Of a DNA stretch of 64,000 nucleotides, positions 50,395-59,589 are shown in pieces. Numbering within the stretch: the stretch's first letter is position 1; the number at the start of each line of letters is the position of its first letter. The position numbers were made by a program, and so were the translations under genes. The notes beneath the pieces were generated by a model that was not told where the DNA came from, ran no database searches, and saw nothing but the letters and a program-made list of their open reading frames with translations. Location: assembly GCF_003846135.1 (NCBI RefSeq), contig NZ_RHHM01000001.1:1-64000 (forward strand). The letters are read 5' to 3'. This DNA comes from Erwinia psidii. Its GTDB lineage: Bacteria; Pseudomonadota; Gammaproteobacteria; Enterobacterales; Enterobacteriaceae.

Positions 50395-51614
50395 GCAAAT
50401 TGCTCCAGAAGCGTTGCCAGCTGACGCCAGGCAATATGCTGGTTAAATTCCGTTTCCACTTTTTGGCGTGCGGCTGCCACCACCGGCGCGATATCTACCT
50501 CGCTGTTGGCCAGTTTTAATAACAGCGCGCCCAGTGCCTGCGCATCGCCCTCCGGGGCCAACCACCCTGACACATTGTGTTCGACAAGCTCAGGGATACC
50601 GCTGTGATCGCTCGACACCACCGGCAGTCCGACGGCCATTGCCTCCATCAGCGCAACCGGAATACCTTCCATATCCCCATCTGCCGCCGTGAGCGAAGGC
50701 AGCAGGAAGATGTCTGCCTGGTCAAGATAACGTTTAATCTCTTCCTGTGGTTTGAAACCAACCATGTTAACGCAGTCGTCAAGATCGGCGGCCCGAATAC
50801 TGTCCCGCAGCGCCCCTTCCAGTTCGCCGCTGCCAATAATGGTGTACTCAAAACGGGCACCCTGCGCTTTGAGAAAACGGCAGGCTTCGACAGCAACGCC
50901 CAGGCCTTTTTTCTCGGTCAGACGCGCCACGGAGATAATCCGCAGCGGTGAATGCAGACCTTCTCTGGGCTGAAAATTGAATTTCTCTGGCTCAATTCCC
51001 ATGCGTGAAACCTGGATTTTGCCCGGTGGGCACCCCATCTCGATCAGCTTGTTTTCCCACAGGTGGCTGATTGGCAACAGCAGTTCAGTCTGACTGAACA
51101 GATTGCGGTAGTCCATCCTGTGCTCATCAAGAATATGACGGCGGGAAATATCGGCACCGTGAAACACCGTTGCCTGTTTGCCACAGAGCACATTCAGCTC
51201 ACGTAACTTATTTGCCAACGCACCGGCATAACCGAAGTGAACCAGAAACACATCCGCGGTAAAACGCTGTTTAGCGCGGGCAACAATCGCCGGCAGCAAC
51301 AGTTTGCTTGACTGCTGCCCGTAACGCCCGATATTGAGCGAACGCAAGGTACTGCCGCTGAACAGCTTCGGCAACACTATTTTCAGGCGCTGTTTAAGCT
51401 TGCCCGCATTTGAGGAAGTATCCTCAGGCAACAGATAGTGCGTTTTCTCTGCCAGATGATAGCGATCAAATGCGGCATGGCGGTTAGCAAAATCTCCCGG
51501 AAAGACAGAGATAATCTCCACGTCATAGCCCTGGTCGATGAAATACGTCACCTGATTGAGGACGAAAGTTTCAGACGATACCGGGAAACGCATGGTGAAA
51601 AAGGTTATTTTCAT
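50391..51614 (-). CDS. amsK: GT4 glycosyltransferase AmsK
   Basis: The 407 residues (same as E. amylovora AmsK) form a GT-B fold: HFGYAGALANKL and TVFHGADISRR in the N-terminal half, and the family signature FLLPSLTAADGDMEGIPVALMEAMAVGLPVVSS with EGIPVALMEAM near residue 320. It is close to WcaL of colanic acid. It lies four bases after the amsJ stop and adds a sugar of the EPS repeat unit. Confidence 0.93.
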   Translation of the reverse strand: MKITFFTMRFPVSSETFVLNQVTYFIDQGYDVEIISVFPGDFANRHAAFDRYHLAEKTHYLLPEDTSSNAGKLKQRLKIVLPKLFSGSTLRSLNIGRYGQQSSKLLLPAIVARAKQRFTADVFLVHFGYAGALANKLRELNVLCGKQATVFHGADISRRHILDEHRMDYRNLFSQTELLLPISHLWENKLIEMGCPPGKIQVSRMGIEPEKFNFQPREGLHSPLRIISVARLTEKKGLGVAVEACRFLKAQGARFEYTIIGSGELEGALRDSIRAADLDDCVNMVGFKPQEEIKRYLDQADIFLLPSLTAADGDMEGIPVALMEAMAVGLPVVSSDHSGIPELVEHNVSGWLAPEGDAQALGALLLKLANSEVDIAPVVAAARQKVETEFNQHIAWRQLATLLEQFA

Positions 51615-51618
51615 CTGT

Positions 51619-52866
51619 TCAACCTGTCGTCAGGACATCAGCGGTAATTTGGTTGCCACGCTGCTGCTCTTCAGCAACAGCATTATTAACCTGCTGTTTG
51701 ACCGCATCATAATTGTCGAGAATACCATTAACTTTGTTGATGATCGTGCCATCCATCAGGCTTTTCACATCGCTGGCCATATCAGGCAGACCCAGCTGAT
51801 TCATCACCCCCAGCGACTTGTGTTCATAATTTATTGCCACGGCGGGTGTGCCAAAGGTCATCGAAATAATGGCGGAATGCAGACGTGTACCAATGGTCAG
51901 ATGAGACTCTGCCAGCAGAACGCCCAATTCAAGATCGTTAAACTCATCCATCACCACATGATACTTATCTTTCTGTTTAACATGATCACGCAGTGTGATG
52001 GCGATCATGCGATCGTCGTTACCGTAGCTGTCAATGCCGGTGCAGGTAGACAGCGCCACCACCTGATAACCTCTGTCGATCATTGCATTGATCACTCTGG
52101 CAAAGGCCAGTTCATATTCGTGCTGAGTGACCCCAAGACGTTTATCAAAAGGTGCCAGCTTACGCACGGTAATGGCGATAGTTTTATTGCTGGCAATCAG
52201 CTGCTGCCAGTGCAGCAGATTGTGGCTGGGTTCTTCAACCTGGCGGGCGCGCACCAGAAAAGCGGTGTCAGAGCCGGCAACCACTTTTTCAGTGGTAATG
52301 CCGCCCTGCTTCATCATGTCAAGACTGACGCTTTCACGTAATATCAGGCTGTCCACGCGGGAAAAGACAAAGTTGGCAATCTCATTAAAACTTTTTTTCT
52401 GAAAAGGCCCGACGCTGTGACCAACCATATAAATTGGTTTTTTTGCCAGCAGGGCACACATTGAATGCTCAAACTGTAGCGGTCCATACAGATCCACAAA
52501 AAATGAACCGCCGACCTGAATCACCGCATCATAGGCTTGCAGCCTGTCGCTAAAATCCCGGAGGTACTTCGGCACGGGCAACATTTTGTGCCAGCCGCGA
52601 CCGCTGATGTGCGCCATGATAATTTTTGGCATCAGCCGACGTTTGACTTTATCAACCAGCTTGTTTTTTCCTTTCCTGAGCGCAAGGAAAAGCTCATCCG
52701 GCATGATATTTTGCCCAAGCAGATACCCGGAGCTGACCGGATAACGACTGATTATGTCAATCTCCAGATCGTTTCTGGCATGACTCAGTGAATCAATAAG
52801 GCCGCGCAAAATAGCACCATCACCACGGTTACCACAGGTATGGTTGCCGACTAATAAAATCTTCAT
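51619..52866 (-). CDS. amsJ: Polysaccharide pyruvyl transferase AmsJ
   Basis: A 415-residue protein with the pyruvyl transferase pattern: KILLVGNHTCGNRGDGAILRGLIDSL at the N-terminus (nucleotide/substrate loop) and VVMDEFNDLELGVLLAESHLTIGTRLHSAIISMTFGTPAVAINYEHK. It adds a ketal-linked pyruvate to the EPS, as in amylovoran. GGAG precedes the start by about nine bases; a 150-base non-coding gap separates it from amsF. Confidence 0.9.
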   Translation of the reverse strand: MKILLVGNHTCGNRGDGAILRGLIDSLSHARNDLEIDIISRYPVSSGYLLGQNIMPDELFLALRKGKNKLVDKVKRRLMPKIIMAHISGRGWHKMLPVPKYLRDFSDRLQAYDAVIQVGGSFFVDLYGPLQFEHSMCALLAKKPIYMVGHSVGPFQKKSFNEIANFVFSRVDSLILRESVSLDMMKQGGITTEKVVAGSDTAFLVRARQVEEPSHNLLHWQQLIASNKTIAITVRKLAPFDKRLGVTQHEYELAFARVINAMIDRGYQVVALSTCTGIDSYGNDDRMIAITLRDHVKQKDKYHVVMDEFNDLELGVLLAESHLTIGTRLHSAIISMTFGTPAVAINYEHKSLGVMNQLGLPDMASDVKSLMDGTIINKVNGILDNYDAVKQQVNNAVAEEQQRGNQITADVLTTG

Positions 52867-53016
52867 AAAACACTCCAGAAGCTGCTATACCGCAGGTAAG
52901 CAAAAAAATAAACAAATAATAAGAATATTAAAAAAACGATCTAAATCCGAAACGACAACGCAACCCTGCCAGACTGTATATGGTGGGGAACAGGCGCTGG
53001 CCTGCTCCCGTCGGCG
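52867..53016 (-). other. amsF-amsJ intergenic hairpin
   Basis: GGGAGCAGGC pairs with GCCTGTTCCC (one G-U pair) around CAGC on the minus strand at about 52986-53009, just after amsF. No T-run follows, so it is more likely an mRNA-stabilising structure than a terminator. The rest is A-rich, with GGAG of the amsJ ribosome-binding site. Confidence 0.45.
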
Positions 53017-55233
53017 TTATTTCTTCAGGGCAAAATAGGGCACAGCGACCTGCTGGCCGTTGATTACCATCGATACAAATCCCTGTGCCTGCGAAGTATC
53101 CACTTCACTGGCTTTCAGCGGACGCGACTGCATCAGCAGATCGCCCTGCTCATTGGCACCAATACCCGCCTTGCCATTGTGCAGCGTGAAACGCTGTACC
53201 AGGCGATGGCTGTTGGCGCCGGAAGGCTGGTCAGCTTCCTTCATTTTACTGTCAAAACGCGCACATTTACCGGTGGTAAACCGGTCCTTAGCCGTCGATT
53301 TCATCAGTACGCCGGCAGAAGCCAGCCAGCCTGCAAGCTTAACGTAAACCCGCGTATCGGTGTCATACGGTGTTTCTATCATCACATCCACCACCGGGCT
53401 GGCACCTTCTGCATGCCAGCTGCCCTCAGCACGATGGGCTTTGCGTTGCAGGCTGATAATGGCTCTACCGCCCGTGGTATTGCCGCCCACTACTTTTTGC
53501 AACACCGCTTTGTCCGTGCCGTTGTTGAAGGCCGCCTGACCGAAGATTTCAATCTCCCAGCTGTCACCCACATCAGGGGTAAAAATGTTGCCCAGCTCGT
53601 ACCACTTCTCCTGATTGGTGTTATTGATAATGCGGAAACGTGAAGTCAGGTAGTTGTACTTCATACTGCCATCAACGGCGACACCATAAGATTCAACTCT
53701 GGTCGACCCTCGTTCATAAGCAGAGAGCCAGGCACCTTCAGCCAGAGAGTTATCGATCCAGCTGCCCGCCTGCAAATTGGTCTGACGCATGTTCAGACGC
53801 GAGTTATGTGCAATAAGCGGATTTTTGCAGGTTTCAATGCTAAGGGCGTCGATAATCCACTGTCCGTTAGAAATGTTGCCGGGATTCTCTGAATGCTCGA
53901 TCCAGCCGTTATGAATAATTGACTGGCTGCAGCGATCCAGGTTCAGCACCATACCTTTTGTACAATACTGAGCATTGAAGTTGGAAAGCTCAATAGCGGT
54001 GCTGTGATCCCAGTTACCTCTCTTCTGCCCGGACCAGACGGCTTTAATCACATCACCGGTACATTTGCTGGCGTACCACTGATCTATCTTGCAATCCAGC
54101 GTATCCATAAGGTTGAGGGAAGTGCCTCCCATATTTTCAAAACGCAGGGACGCCCCCCGGAAGAACTGGCCACCGGGGCACTTGTTGTTGAAAAAACCCT
54201 GGCTGTTTGGCTGCTTGTCCGTGCGACCATTGACGATCAGATTGCTGATTTCAACCCAGCGGGAATTGACCTGGAAAATAAACTCCGACTGACCATCAGA
54301 GATAATGGTGGTGGCAGGAAAATAGCCAAAGTTGACCATTGCACCGGAAACACGGAAAAAACGGCTGGTTTCGGCAGAAAAATCACAGCCTTTGACAAAA
54401 AAAGTACCCGCAGGAAACTGCACGCAGATAGGCTGATTGGCTTTCACTGACCAGTTATACATGGCTTTAATAGCCGGAGCGGTATCGGTTTTACCATCAT
54501 CTCTGGCACCAAAATCAAACAGAGACAGGCGGTTAAAGTCATGGACAACACGACGCCAGTGGAAACCTTCGCCCGCGAAGTTAACGCCACCATCATCCGT
54601 GCCGCTGCTCAGGCTGCCGACAAATTCACCGCCACCAACCTCAAGGCCTTCATGCCAGCTACTGAGTTTCACTTTTGCGCCTTCAAACAGCGGTCTTGTC
54701 TTGCGTAGATCGTTCACCGACGCGATTTCACCAATCAGCTGGTAGCCGGCCGGCTGTGATAAGCGCTGACTGAAACTGGCGGCATCCGGCCTGCTGACGT
54801 CCGGGATGTTGAACAGCACGCTGCCGCCATCATCCACCACCGCCATAGAGTGGGCAGGATTAGCAATCAGCGCCGCATTATCGGCAATAAAATGCTGGAA
54901 ATTACCCTTGTTGAGGATAACCGGCTGCTCAATTTTTGACAGTTTACCGCTGGTATTCCGCAGAAACAGGTCGATAAGATTGCCCGGCTGAGTTGGATCG
55001 GTGCCAACCTTACCGACATAAAGTTTGCCACTAAAATTCTCCCAGAATCGGTCTGGCATGGCGTACACCGTTTCCGGTGTCATAATTGGTACATCCTCTT
55101 TCGGTACATCACCCGCCTGAACGTCCGTCAGACTGACAGAAGCGTCCTTTTTGGCGGCCTGGCTGGAAAACGAACTCACAGAGAGGGCTGCAAGAATCGA
55201 CGAGAACCCGGTAATTAATTCTCTTCTTTTCAT
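53017..55233 (-). CDS. amsF: AmsF/WceF-like EPS-processing beta-helix protein with tailspike-like N-terminus
   Basis: The 738-residue protein starts MKRRELITGFSSILAALSVSSF, a signal peptide with a possible twin-arginine motif and a cut after SQA. Residues 55-150 (KLYVGKVGTDPTQPGN, QPVILNKGNF, HSMAVVDDGGSVLF) resemble the P22-type tailspike head-binding domain. From residue 238 (LFDFGARDDGKTDTAPAI) a pectate-lyase-type right-handed beta-helix follows. AmsF is thought to process amylovoran chains in the periplasm, and the stewartan homologue WceF is described as a tailspike-like enzyme (from memory). An upstream in-frame start 33 codons earlier is unlikely. Confidence 0.88.
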   Translation of the reverse strand: MKRRELITGFSSILAALSVSSFSSQAAKKDASVSLTDVQAGDVPKEDVPIMTPETVYAMPDRFWENFSGKLYVGKVGTDPTQPGNLIDLFLRNTSGKLSKIEQPVILNKGNFQHFIADNAALIANPAHSMAVVDDGGSVLFNIPDVSRPDAASFSQRLSQPAGYQLIGEIASVNDLRKTRPLFEGAKVKLSSWHEGLEVGGGEFVGSLSSGTDDGGVNFAGEGFHWRRVVHDFNRLSLFDFGARDDGKTDTAPAIKAMYNWSVKANQPICVQFPAGTFFVKGCDFSAETSRFFRVSGAMVNFGYFPATTIISDGQSEFIFQVNSRWVEISNLIVNGRTDKQPNSQGFFNNKCPGGQFFRGASLRFENMGGTSLNLMDTLDCKIDQWYASKCTGDVIKAVWSGQKRGNWDHSTAIELSNFNAQYCTKGMVLNLDRCSQSIIHNGWIEHSENPGNISNGQWIIDALSIETCKNPLIAHNSRLNMRQTNLQAGSWIDNSLAEGAWLSAYERGSTRVESYGVAVDGSMKYNYLTSRFRIINNTNQEKWYELGNIFTPDVGDSWEIEIFGQAAFNNGTDKAVLQKVVGGNTTGGRAIISLQRKAHRAEGSWHAEGASPVVDVMIETPYDTDTRVYVKLAGWLASAGVLMKSTAKDRFTTGKCARFDSKMKEADQPSGANSHRLVQRFTLHNGKAGIGANEQGDLLMQSRPLKASEVDTSQAQGFVSMVINGQQVAVPYFALKK

Positions 55234-55427
55234 TGATATAATCCCATAGTAGTCATTGTGCCGATAGGCGTAAATGTGATTTCCAGAGGCGATCCCCTTC
55301 CTGATTATGGCCTGTGCGGCATGGTGTTCCACACTTCCCGACTCGCCTGCTAACGGACGCTTGTCAGGAAAATTGCGTCAGCCCCGGTGCATAAGCGATA
55401 AAAAATCAGGGGATCGGATTCGTTAAA

Positions 55428-56462
55428 CTAAATAAGTGAAAGCCAGGATTGTTGAATGACCTTGCCATCAAATTTCAGGGCGGTGGATTTGGTTTTTTCA
55501 CTCATGGCATGAAACAGGTCGTCGTTGTGAGCCAGCTGATTCATCTTCTCGATAAAGCCGACACGATCGTTCATGGCGACCAGAAAACCGTCTTCATTAT
55601 TGTTGATGATCTCCTGTGGGCCGGTTGGGCAATCGTAAGCAACCACCGGGAGTGACCAGGATTTTGCCTCCAGCAGCACCAGCGGCAAACCTTCGTAGCG
55701 CGAGGTCATTAACGCCATATCGCTGTCACGATAGTAATCATTAATGTTTGCCACTTTACCGACAAAAGCGACGCTATCGCTGATATTGAGTGAATTGGCC
55801 TTCGCGATCAGTTCATTTTTCAACTCGCCGTCACCGGCAATTACCAGCTTCCACTGAGGGTTAGTGGCGCTGAAATCCCGCCAGATATCCAGCAGCAGGT
55901 CGAAGCCTTTCTGAAAATCAAGCCGTCCCACCGCCAGCGCCTGATAGTTACGCGCGGTACGCTGGTAATTTTTGTACACCACGGGATTAGGAATTGTTTT
56001 GGCCGGAATGCCCCACTGCGTTAACACCTTTTCATCTTTTGCGGTGAGGACAATCACGCGGTCGTAATAGCGCAGGAAGAGATATTTAAGCAGCTTAATG
56101 GGTTTACTGAAGGAGTTTATGGCAATGTGTTCGCAGGCATAGCTTTTGGCTTTTTTCTTGCGCCGGGACAGAAGGCTGTACAGCGCAAACATGACGCTGA
56201 GACGTCCCATGCTAATTAAAAAGACCGCATCGAAGTCCTGCTGGCTGATACGCTGGACAGCACTGCGAATAGGATTTTTTTCACCCTCGAAGCTGACGAT
56301 CGCCTTCACCTTGTCAAAAGGGTAAAAAGGCTGCCCGGCGCCTTCCAGCGAGTAAATCACCACTTCATGTTCGTCGCCCAGACACTCGGACATGAAGTTA
56401 CAAATATTTTCAGTTCCGGCGTAGGAATAGGCATCTTTAATCACCAGCACTATTTTTTTCAT
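55428..56462 (-). CDS. amsD: GT4 glycosyltransferase, AmsD-like
   Basis: The 344-residue GT-B enzyme begins KKIVLVIKDAYSYAGTENICNFMSE and has LAVGRLDFQKGFDLLLDIW and the nucleotide-sugar site SRYEGLPLVLLEAKSWSLPVVAYDCPTGPQEII. By fold and by length it fits AmsD of amylovoran synthesis. Here it follows the GT2 gene, which is the reverse of the D-E order in E. amylovora as I recall. A 121-base gap with an inverted repeat lies upstream. Confidence 0.8.
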   Translation of the reverse strand: MKKIVLVIKDAYSYAGTENICNFMSECLGDEHEVVIYSLEGAGQPFYPFDKVKAIVSFEGEKNPIRSAVQRISQQDFDAVFLISMGRLSVMFALYSLLSRRKKKAKSYACEHIAINSFSKPIKLLKYLFLRYYDRVIVLTAKDEKVLTQWGIPAKTIPNPVVYKNYQRTARNYQALAVGRLDFQKGFDLLLDIWRDFSATNPQWKLVIAGDGELKNELIAKANSLNISDSVAFVGKVANINDYYRDSDMALMTSRYEGLPLVLLEAKSWSLPVVAYDCPTGPQEIINNNEDGFLVAMNDRVGFIEKMNQLAHNDDLFHAMSEKTKSTALKFDGKVIQQSWLSLI

Positions 56463-56498
56463 CGCGGACTCGCCACCTCAATCACTTCAATGTTAAAG

Positions 56499-56538
56499 CC
56501 TGTCCTGCGTCGCTTCAGACGCGCCTGTTCAGGACAGG
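56499..56538 (-). repeat. Inverted repeat upstream of amsD
   Basis: CCTGTCCTG (56499-56507) pairs with CAGGACAGG (56530-56538); a nested stem GCGTC (56507-56511) with GACGC (56518-56522) is inside. It lies 37 bases upstream of the amsD start in the minus direction, with no T-run after it, so it may affect mRNA stability or translation rather than end transcription. Confidence 0.5.
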
Positions 56539-56583
56539 TACGGCGTTTGTCATTGCAAGACTGAAACGTTTCAAGCCTGCAGA

Positions 56584-57336
56584 TTATCTGTGCTTTAAGG
56601 TGAACAGAACCCCATTAACCATGTACCAGGCATAATAGTAATACACTTTTAGCGGATTGTTTTTATAGATAAATCTTAATAACTCCAGATGCCATTTGGC
56701 CGCCTTATTTTTATTACGGGAGAGCGAATCGCTCAGTTCGTAATAGTTGACAAGGTTACGATCAATCACTCTTGCCTGTTTGTACTGCTCGAATAATTCA
56801 TACAGGAATAAAAAATCTTCGTGACCTTTTTTCCTGAACAGAATGTTGCGAGACGGACGACGGTAGCAAACGGATGAGAAGCAGATGCGGAACTGCTTCT
56901 TCACAAAACTCTCTTTCATCAGGTAAGGCTTACTCCAGCTGACGTCATAGGATTTGGTGCGTGACTTGTAGCCATAGTGGGAAATCACCAGATCGTCACC
57001 GGCTGCCAGTGCCTGAACCTGCAGCATCAGCTTATCTTTTTCCCATTCGTCATCACTGTCCAGAAAAGCAATAACCTTCTCGTTGGCCGCTTTCAACCCC
57101 ACATTGCGTGTTTCCGCCGCGCCAAGATTCACCTCGTTGCTGAGGATGGTAATCCGCGGATCGCGGCAGTGCTCCTGCACAAACGACAGTGAGTCATCGG
57201 TTGATTTATCGTTGATCAAATATATCCGCCAGTCCGTCCAGCTTTGATCAAGTACCGACTGTACCGCACGCAGCACGGTGCCACGTGCGTTGTACATAGG
57301 AATGACAATGCCAACTGTGCCGATTTGATTGTTCAT
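56584..57336 (-). CDS. amsE: GT2 glycosyltransferase, AmsE-like
   Basis: The 250-residue GT-A enzyme starts NNQIGTVGIVIPMYNARGTVLRAVQSVLDQSW and has LINDKSTDDSL and VIAFLDSDDEWEKDKL (D-x-D region). The chosen ATG at 57336 has AGGA at good spacing; an earlier in-frame ATG is six codons upstream. AmsE of E. amylovora is of this type. The assignment to AmsE rather than another GT2 is by position and family. Confidence 0.8.
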   Translation of the reverse strand: MNNQIGTVGIVIPMYNARGTVLRAVQSVLDQSWTDWRIYLINDKSTDDSLSFVQEHCRDPRITILSNEVNLGAAETRNVGLKAANEKVIAFLDSDDEWEKDKLMLQVQALAAGDDLVISHYGYKSRTKSYDVSWSKPYLMKESFVKKQFRICFSSVCYRRPSRNILFRKKGHEDFLFLYELFEQYKQARVIDRNLVNYYELSDSLSRNKNKAAKWHLELLRFIYKNNPLKVYYYYAWYMVNGVLFTLKHR

Positions 57337-57378
57337 CTGAGATCCTGCATGCATATCGTGGAAGGGCTTAATGTAAAA

Positions 57379-57399
57379 AAGGCCAGTAAACCTGGCCTC
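57379..57399 (-). terminator. Internal terminator-like hairpin after amsC
   Basis: GGCCAG (57392-57397 complement) pairs with CTGGCC (57381-57386) on the minus strand and is followed by TTTTTT, giving a compact intrinsic terminator between amsC and the next gene. The downstream genes amsE to amsL have no other visible promoter, so it may be a partial or RfaH-overridden terminator. Confidence 0.75.
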
Positions 57400-57403
57400 T
57401 GAA

Positions 57404-58531
57404 TCAGAAAAACTTAAAGATGGGAGAGATGCTGTAACCGTTTACCGACTGAACTGAAAGGAGGGTGTTGTAGGCCAGATAATAGGTCGTCATCCCCGCC
57501 AGCAGAACGAAATTAATAATGGGGTTACGGATGCGCGTCATCAAAAACGCCAGCAGCAGCGGCTCAGTATGTAAGAAAAGGTTCCCTACCCTGCCCCCCA
57601 GAATCGAGAAGTCAGAGAATATAATACGGATTGCCGCACCGGCCGAATAGGTAATTAACAGAATGTAGACCAGCCGATCTTTCTCTTCAATCAATGACTT
57701 ACGAAAATAGACCAGAGTAAAGAAAATAATGAAGGCAATATTTTTAAAATTCGCCAGACTGAATACCGGCAGCGCCGCATCAAACTCAGTCCCGCTGTAA
57801 GCCATTGCCCGATCGCCCAGATTAGGCACGATCCCAAGCGAGTCAAGGAACAGTTTCTTACCGCCAATCAGTCCAAGCGGAATTGCGGCAAACACCATCA
57901 TAATACCAAAGTATCTGCGCTCCCTGATAAACAGGAACGGTGCCACCACCACGGTCACAAAGCCGGTGGACTGCGACTGCGAACTTAACAACAAAAAGAC
58001 AAACGCCAGGAAATAACGCCGCCCCGCCGCTGTGCAGATGGCGGCCACCGCAAACGCACTGGACAGGCCAAAACGGATTTGGTTCATGTCCTTGTTAATG
58101 AACAGGTGCGCCGAGTAGAGGCAGAGCGAGCACAGGATCAGCGGCGAATACTTCTTAAATATCCAGGCGTTAGTCGAAACAGCGATAAAGGCGATAAACA
58201 GCAGGAAGTAATAGCTTTCATGCGTAAACCAGCTCAGTACCCAGGCCAGCAGCATAAACACGTTTTCATAGCGATAGACGTCCGCCACCGCAGCAAATCC
58301 ATCCATGCTGGTTTGCCGGGAGAAATCGTGGAAAAAACCCAGATATTGCCAGTCATCTACCCCTGAGTTGGGGCCACGCATTCCTGCCAGCAGGATAAGT
58401 ATGGTGATCCCGATAAAAAAGAAATAGGTGACGATAGTCTTTGTCTTGGGCTGTGTTAACTGGTTAATCGTGGCCAGTTCAAAAAAACAAAAAACAAGCA
58501 GTATGTAGCTTATTACCCAGTATATAGCCAT
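57404..58531 (-). CDS. amsC: EPS polymerase AmsC (Wzy-like)
   Basis: The 375-residue polytopic protein (same length as E. amylovora AmsC) has about ten membrane segments and a large periplasmic loop, with RGPNSGVDDWQYLGFF near residue 55, a pattern of EpsG/Wzy proteins. It links repeat units in the periplasm. GGGGAAG just before the ATG at 58531 supports this start. It lies 45 bases after the amsB stop. Confidence 0.9.
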   Translation of the reverse strand: MAIYWVISYILLVFCFFELATINQLTQPKTKTIVTYFFFIGITILILLAGMRGPNSGVDDWQYLGFFHDFSRQTSMDGFAAVADVYRYENVFMLLAWVLSWFTHESYYFLLFIAFIAVSTNAWIFKKYSPLILCSLCLYSAHLFINKDMNQIRFGLSSAFAVAAICTAAGRRYFLAFVFLLLSSQSQSTGFVTVVVAPFLFIRERRYFGIMMVFAAIPLGLIGGKKLFLDSLGIVPNLGDRAMAYSGTEFDAALPVFSLANFKNIAFIIFFTLVYFRKSLIEEKDRLVYILLITYSAGAAIRIIFSDFSILGGRVGNLFLHTEPLLLAFLMTRIRNPIINFVLLAGMTTYYLAYNTLLSVQSVNGYSISPIFKFF

Positions 58532-58575
58532 TTTCTTCCCCAAAAAAAATCAGTGCATTACAATGAACACTGACA

Positions 58576-59481
58576 CTATTTTCCGCCTAAACGCGTTCTG
58601 ATTTTATCCTTCAGACGATTGATAAAGTAAGTGCGGTTTTCTGCATTTGTTAAGAAGAAATAGCGGACGAAACTGAGCGTAGCCTTGACGGATTTTCCAT
58701 CCATTTTGTATCGTAACGGAAGCTTGTAAGCTTTGTAAGTGTTGATATCGCGCTGGGTAAGCCAGGGCTTCATGTTCTCCAGCCAGAAGAAAGAGTATTT
58801 TACCGATTCACCTTTATGTTTCGAACCAAAGTTGCTGACCAGATGGTAATCAGCCAGCGGCCTGTCAATCATCACGAACTCGTAGCCTTTTTTGTCAGCA
58901 CGAATACAGAAATCATAATCCTGATGGCGGATATATTTCGGATCGAACTGGATATCCAGCGCATATTCACGCTTGAGCACGATAGTGCTGGTCTGAATGA
59001 AGCCATAACAGCCAAACAGATATTCAGCCACGGTTTCAGTTTTTTTGACCGGCTGCATCGGCATCACTTTCAGGAACTGCCCGTCCTGAATGATGTTAAC
59101 CTGGCTGTAAATAATGGTCTTCTGCCTGCCCTGCGCCTCCAGCTCGATGATGGTATTCAGCGACTCCTTCAGCTTGTCCTGATGCCATTCGTCATCAGCA
59201 TCTAAAAAGCAAATGTAATCACCGGTCGCCAGTTTCACACCTTTATTACGGGCAGCGGAGCCAAACAGTTTTTCCTCGGAAAACACCAGCCGCATTTGCA
59301 GATGGCTGTATTTTTCTGCCTGTACCACTTCGGCGAGTTTGTCTGCATCAGAGGATTTATCATCAATGATGATAATTTCGAAATGTTGGTAAGTCTGCGC
59401 GGCCACACAATCCAGGGTGGTCGCGATCGATTCAGCCGCATTATAAGCCGGGATAACAATCGAGAAGAAAATATCCTTCAT
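58576..59481 (-). CDS. amsB: GT2 glycosyltransferase AmsB
   Basis: The 301-residue GT-A enzyme (same as E. amylovora AmsB) begins KDIFFSIVIPAYNAAESIATTLDCVAAQTYQHF and has IIIDDKSSDAD and YICFLDADDEWHQDKL (D-x-D). Its start at 59481 is 109 bases after the amsA stop; an open frame extends further upstream without homology. It adds one sugar in the cytoplasm. Confidence 0.92.
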   Translation of the reverse strand: MKDIFFSIVIPAYNAAESIATTLDCVAAQTYQHFEIIIIDDKSSDADKLAEVVQAEKYSHLQMRLVFSEEKLFGSAARNKGVKLATGDYICFLDADDEWHQDKLKESLNTIIELEAQGRQKTIIYSQVNIIQDGQFLKVMPMQPVKKTETVAEYLFGCYGFIQTSTIVLKREYALDIQFDPKYIRHQDYDFCIRADKKGYEFVMIDRPLADYHLVSNFGSKHKGESVKYSFFWLENMKPWLTQRDINTYKAYKLPLRYKMDGKSVKATLSFVRYFFLTNAENRTYFINRLKDKIRTRLGGK

Positions 59482-59539
59482 TCTCAGGTACCTTTTTTTT
59501 CGTCCAGACAAAGCGGCCCGGAAAACACGCGATTTCAAA

Positions 59540-59578
59540 AAAATAAATAAGAGCCCTTCGTCGTCAGATGAAAGGCTC
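59540..59578 (-). terminator. Internal terminator-like hairpin between amsA and amsB
   Basis: On the minus strand GAGCCTTTC (59578-59570) pairs with GAAGGGCTC (59559-59551, one G-U pair) and is followed by TTATTTATTTTTTT. It looks like an intrinsic terminator 12 bases after the amsA stop, yet amsB to amsL follow in the same direction. It could limit glycosyltransferase gene expression relative to amsH-I-A. Confidence 0.8.
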
Positions 59579-59589
59579 CTTTTAATTAG

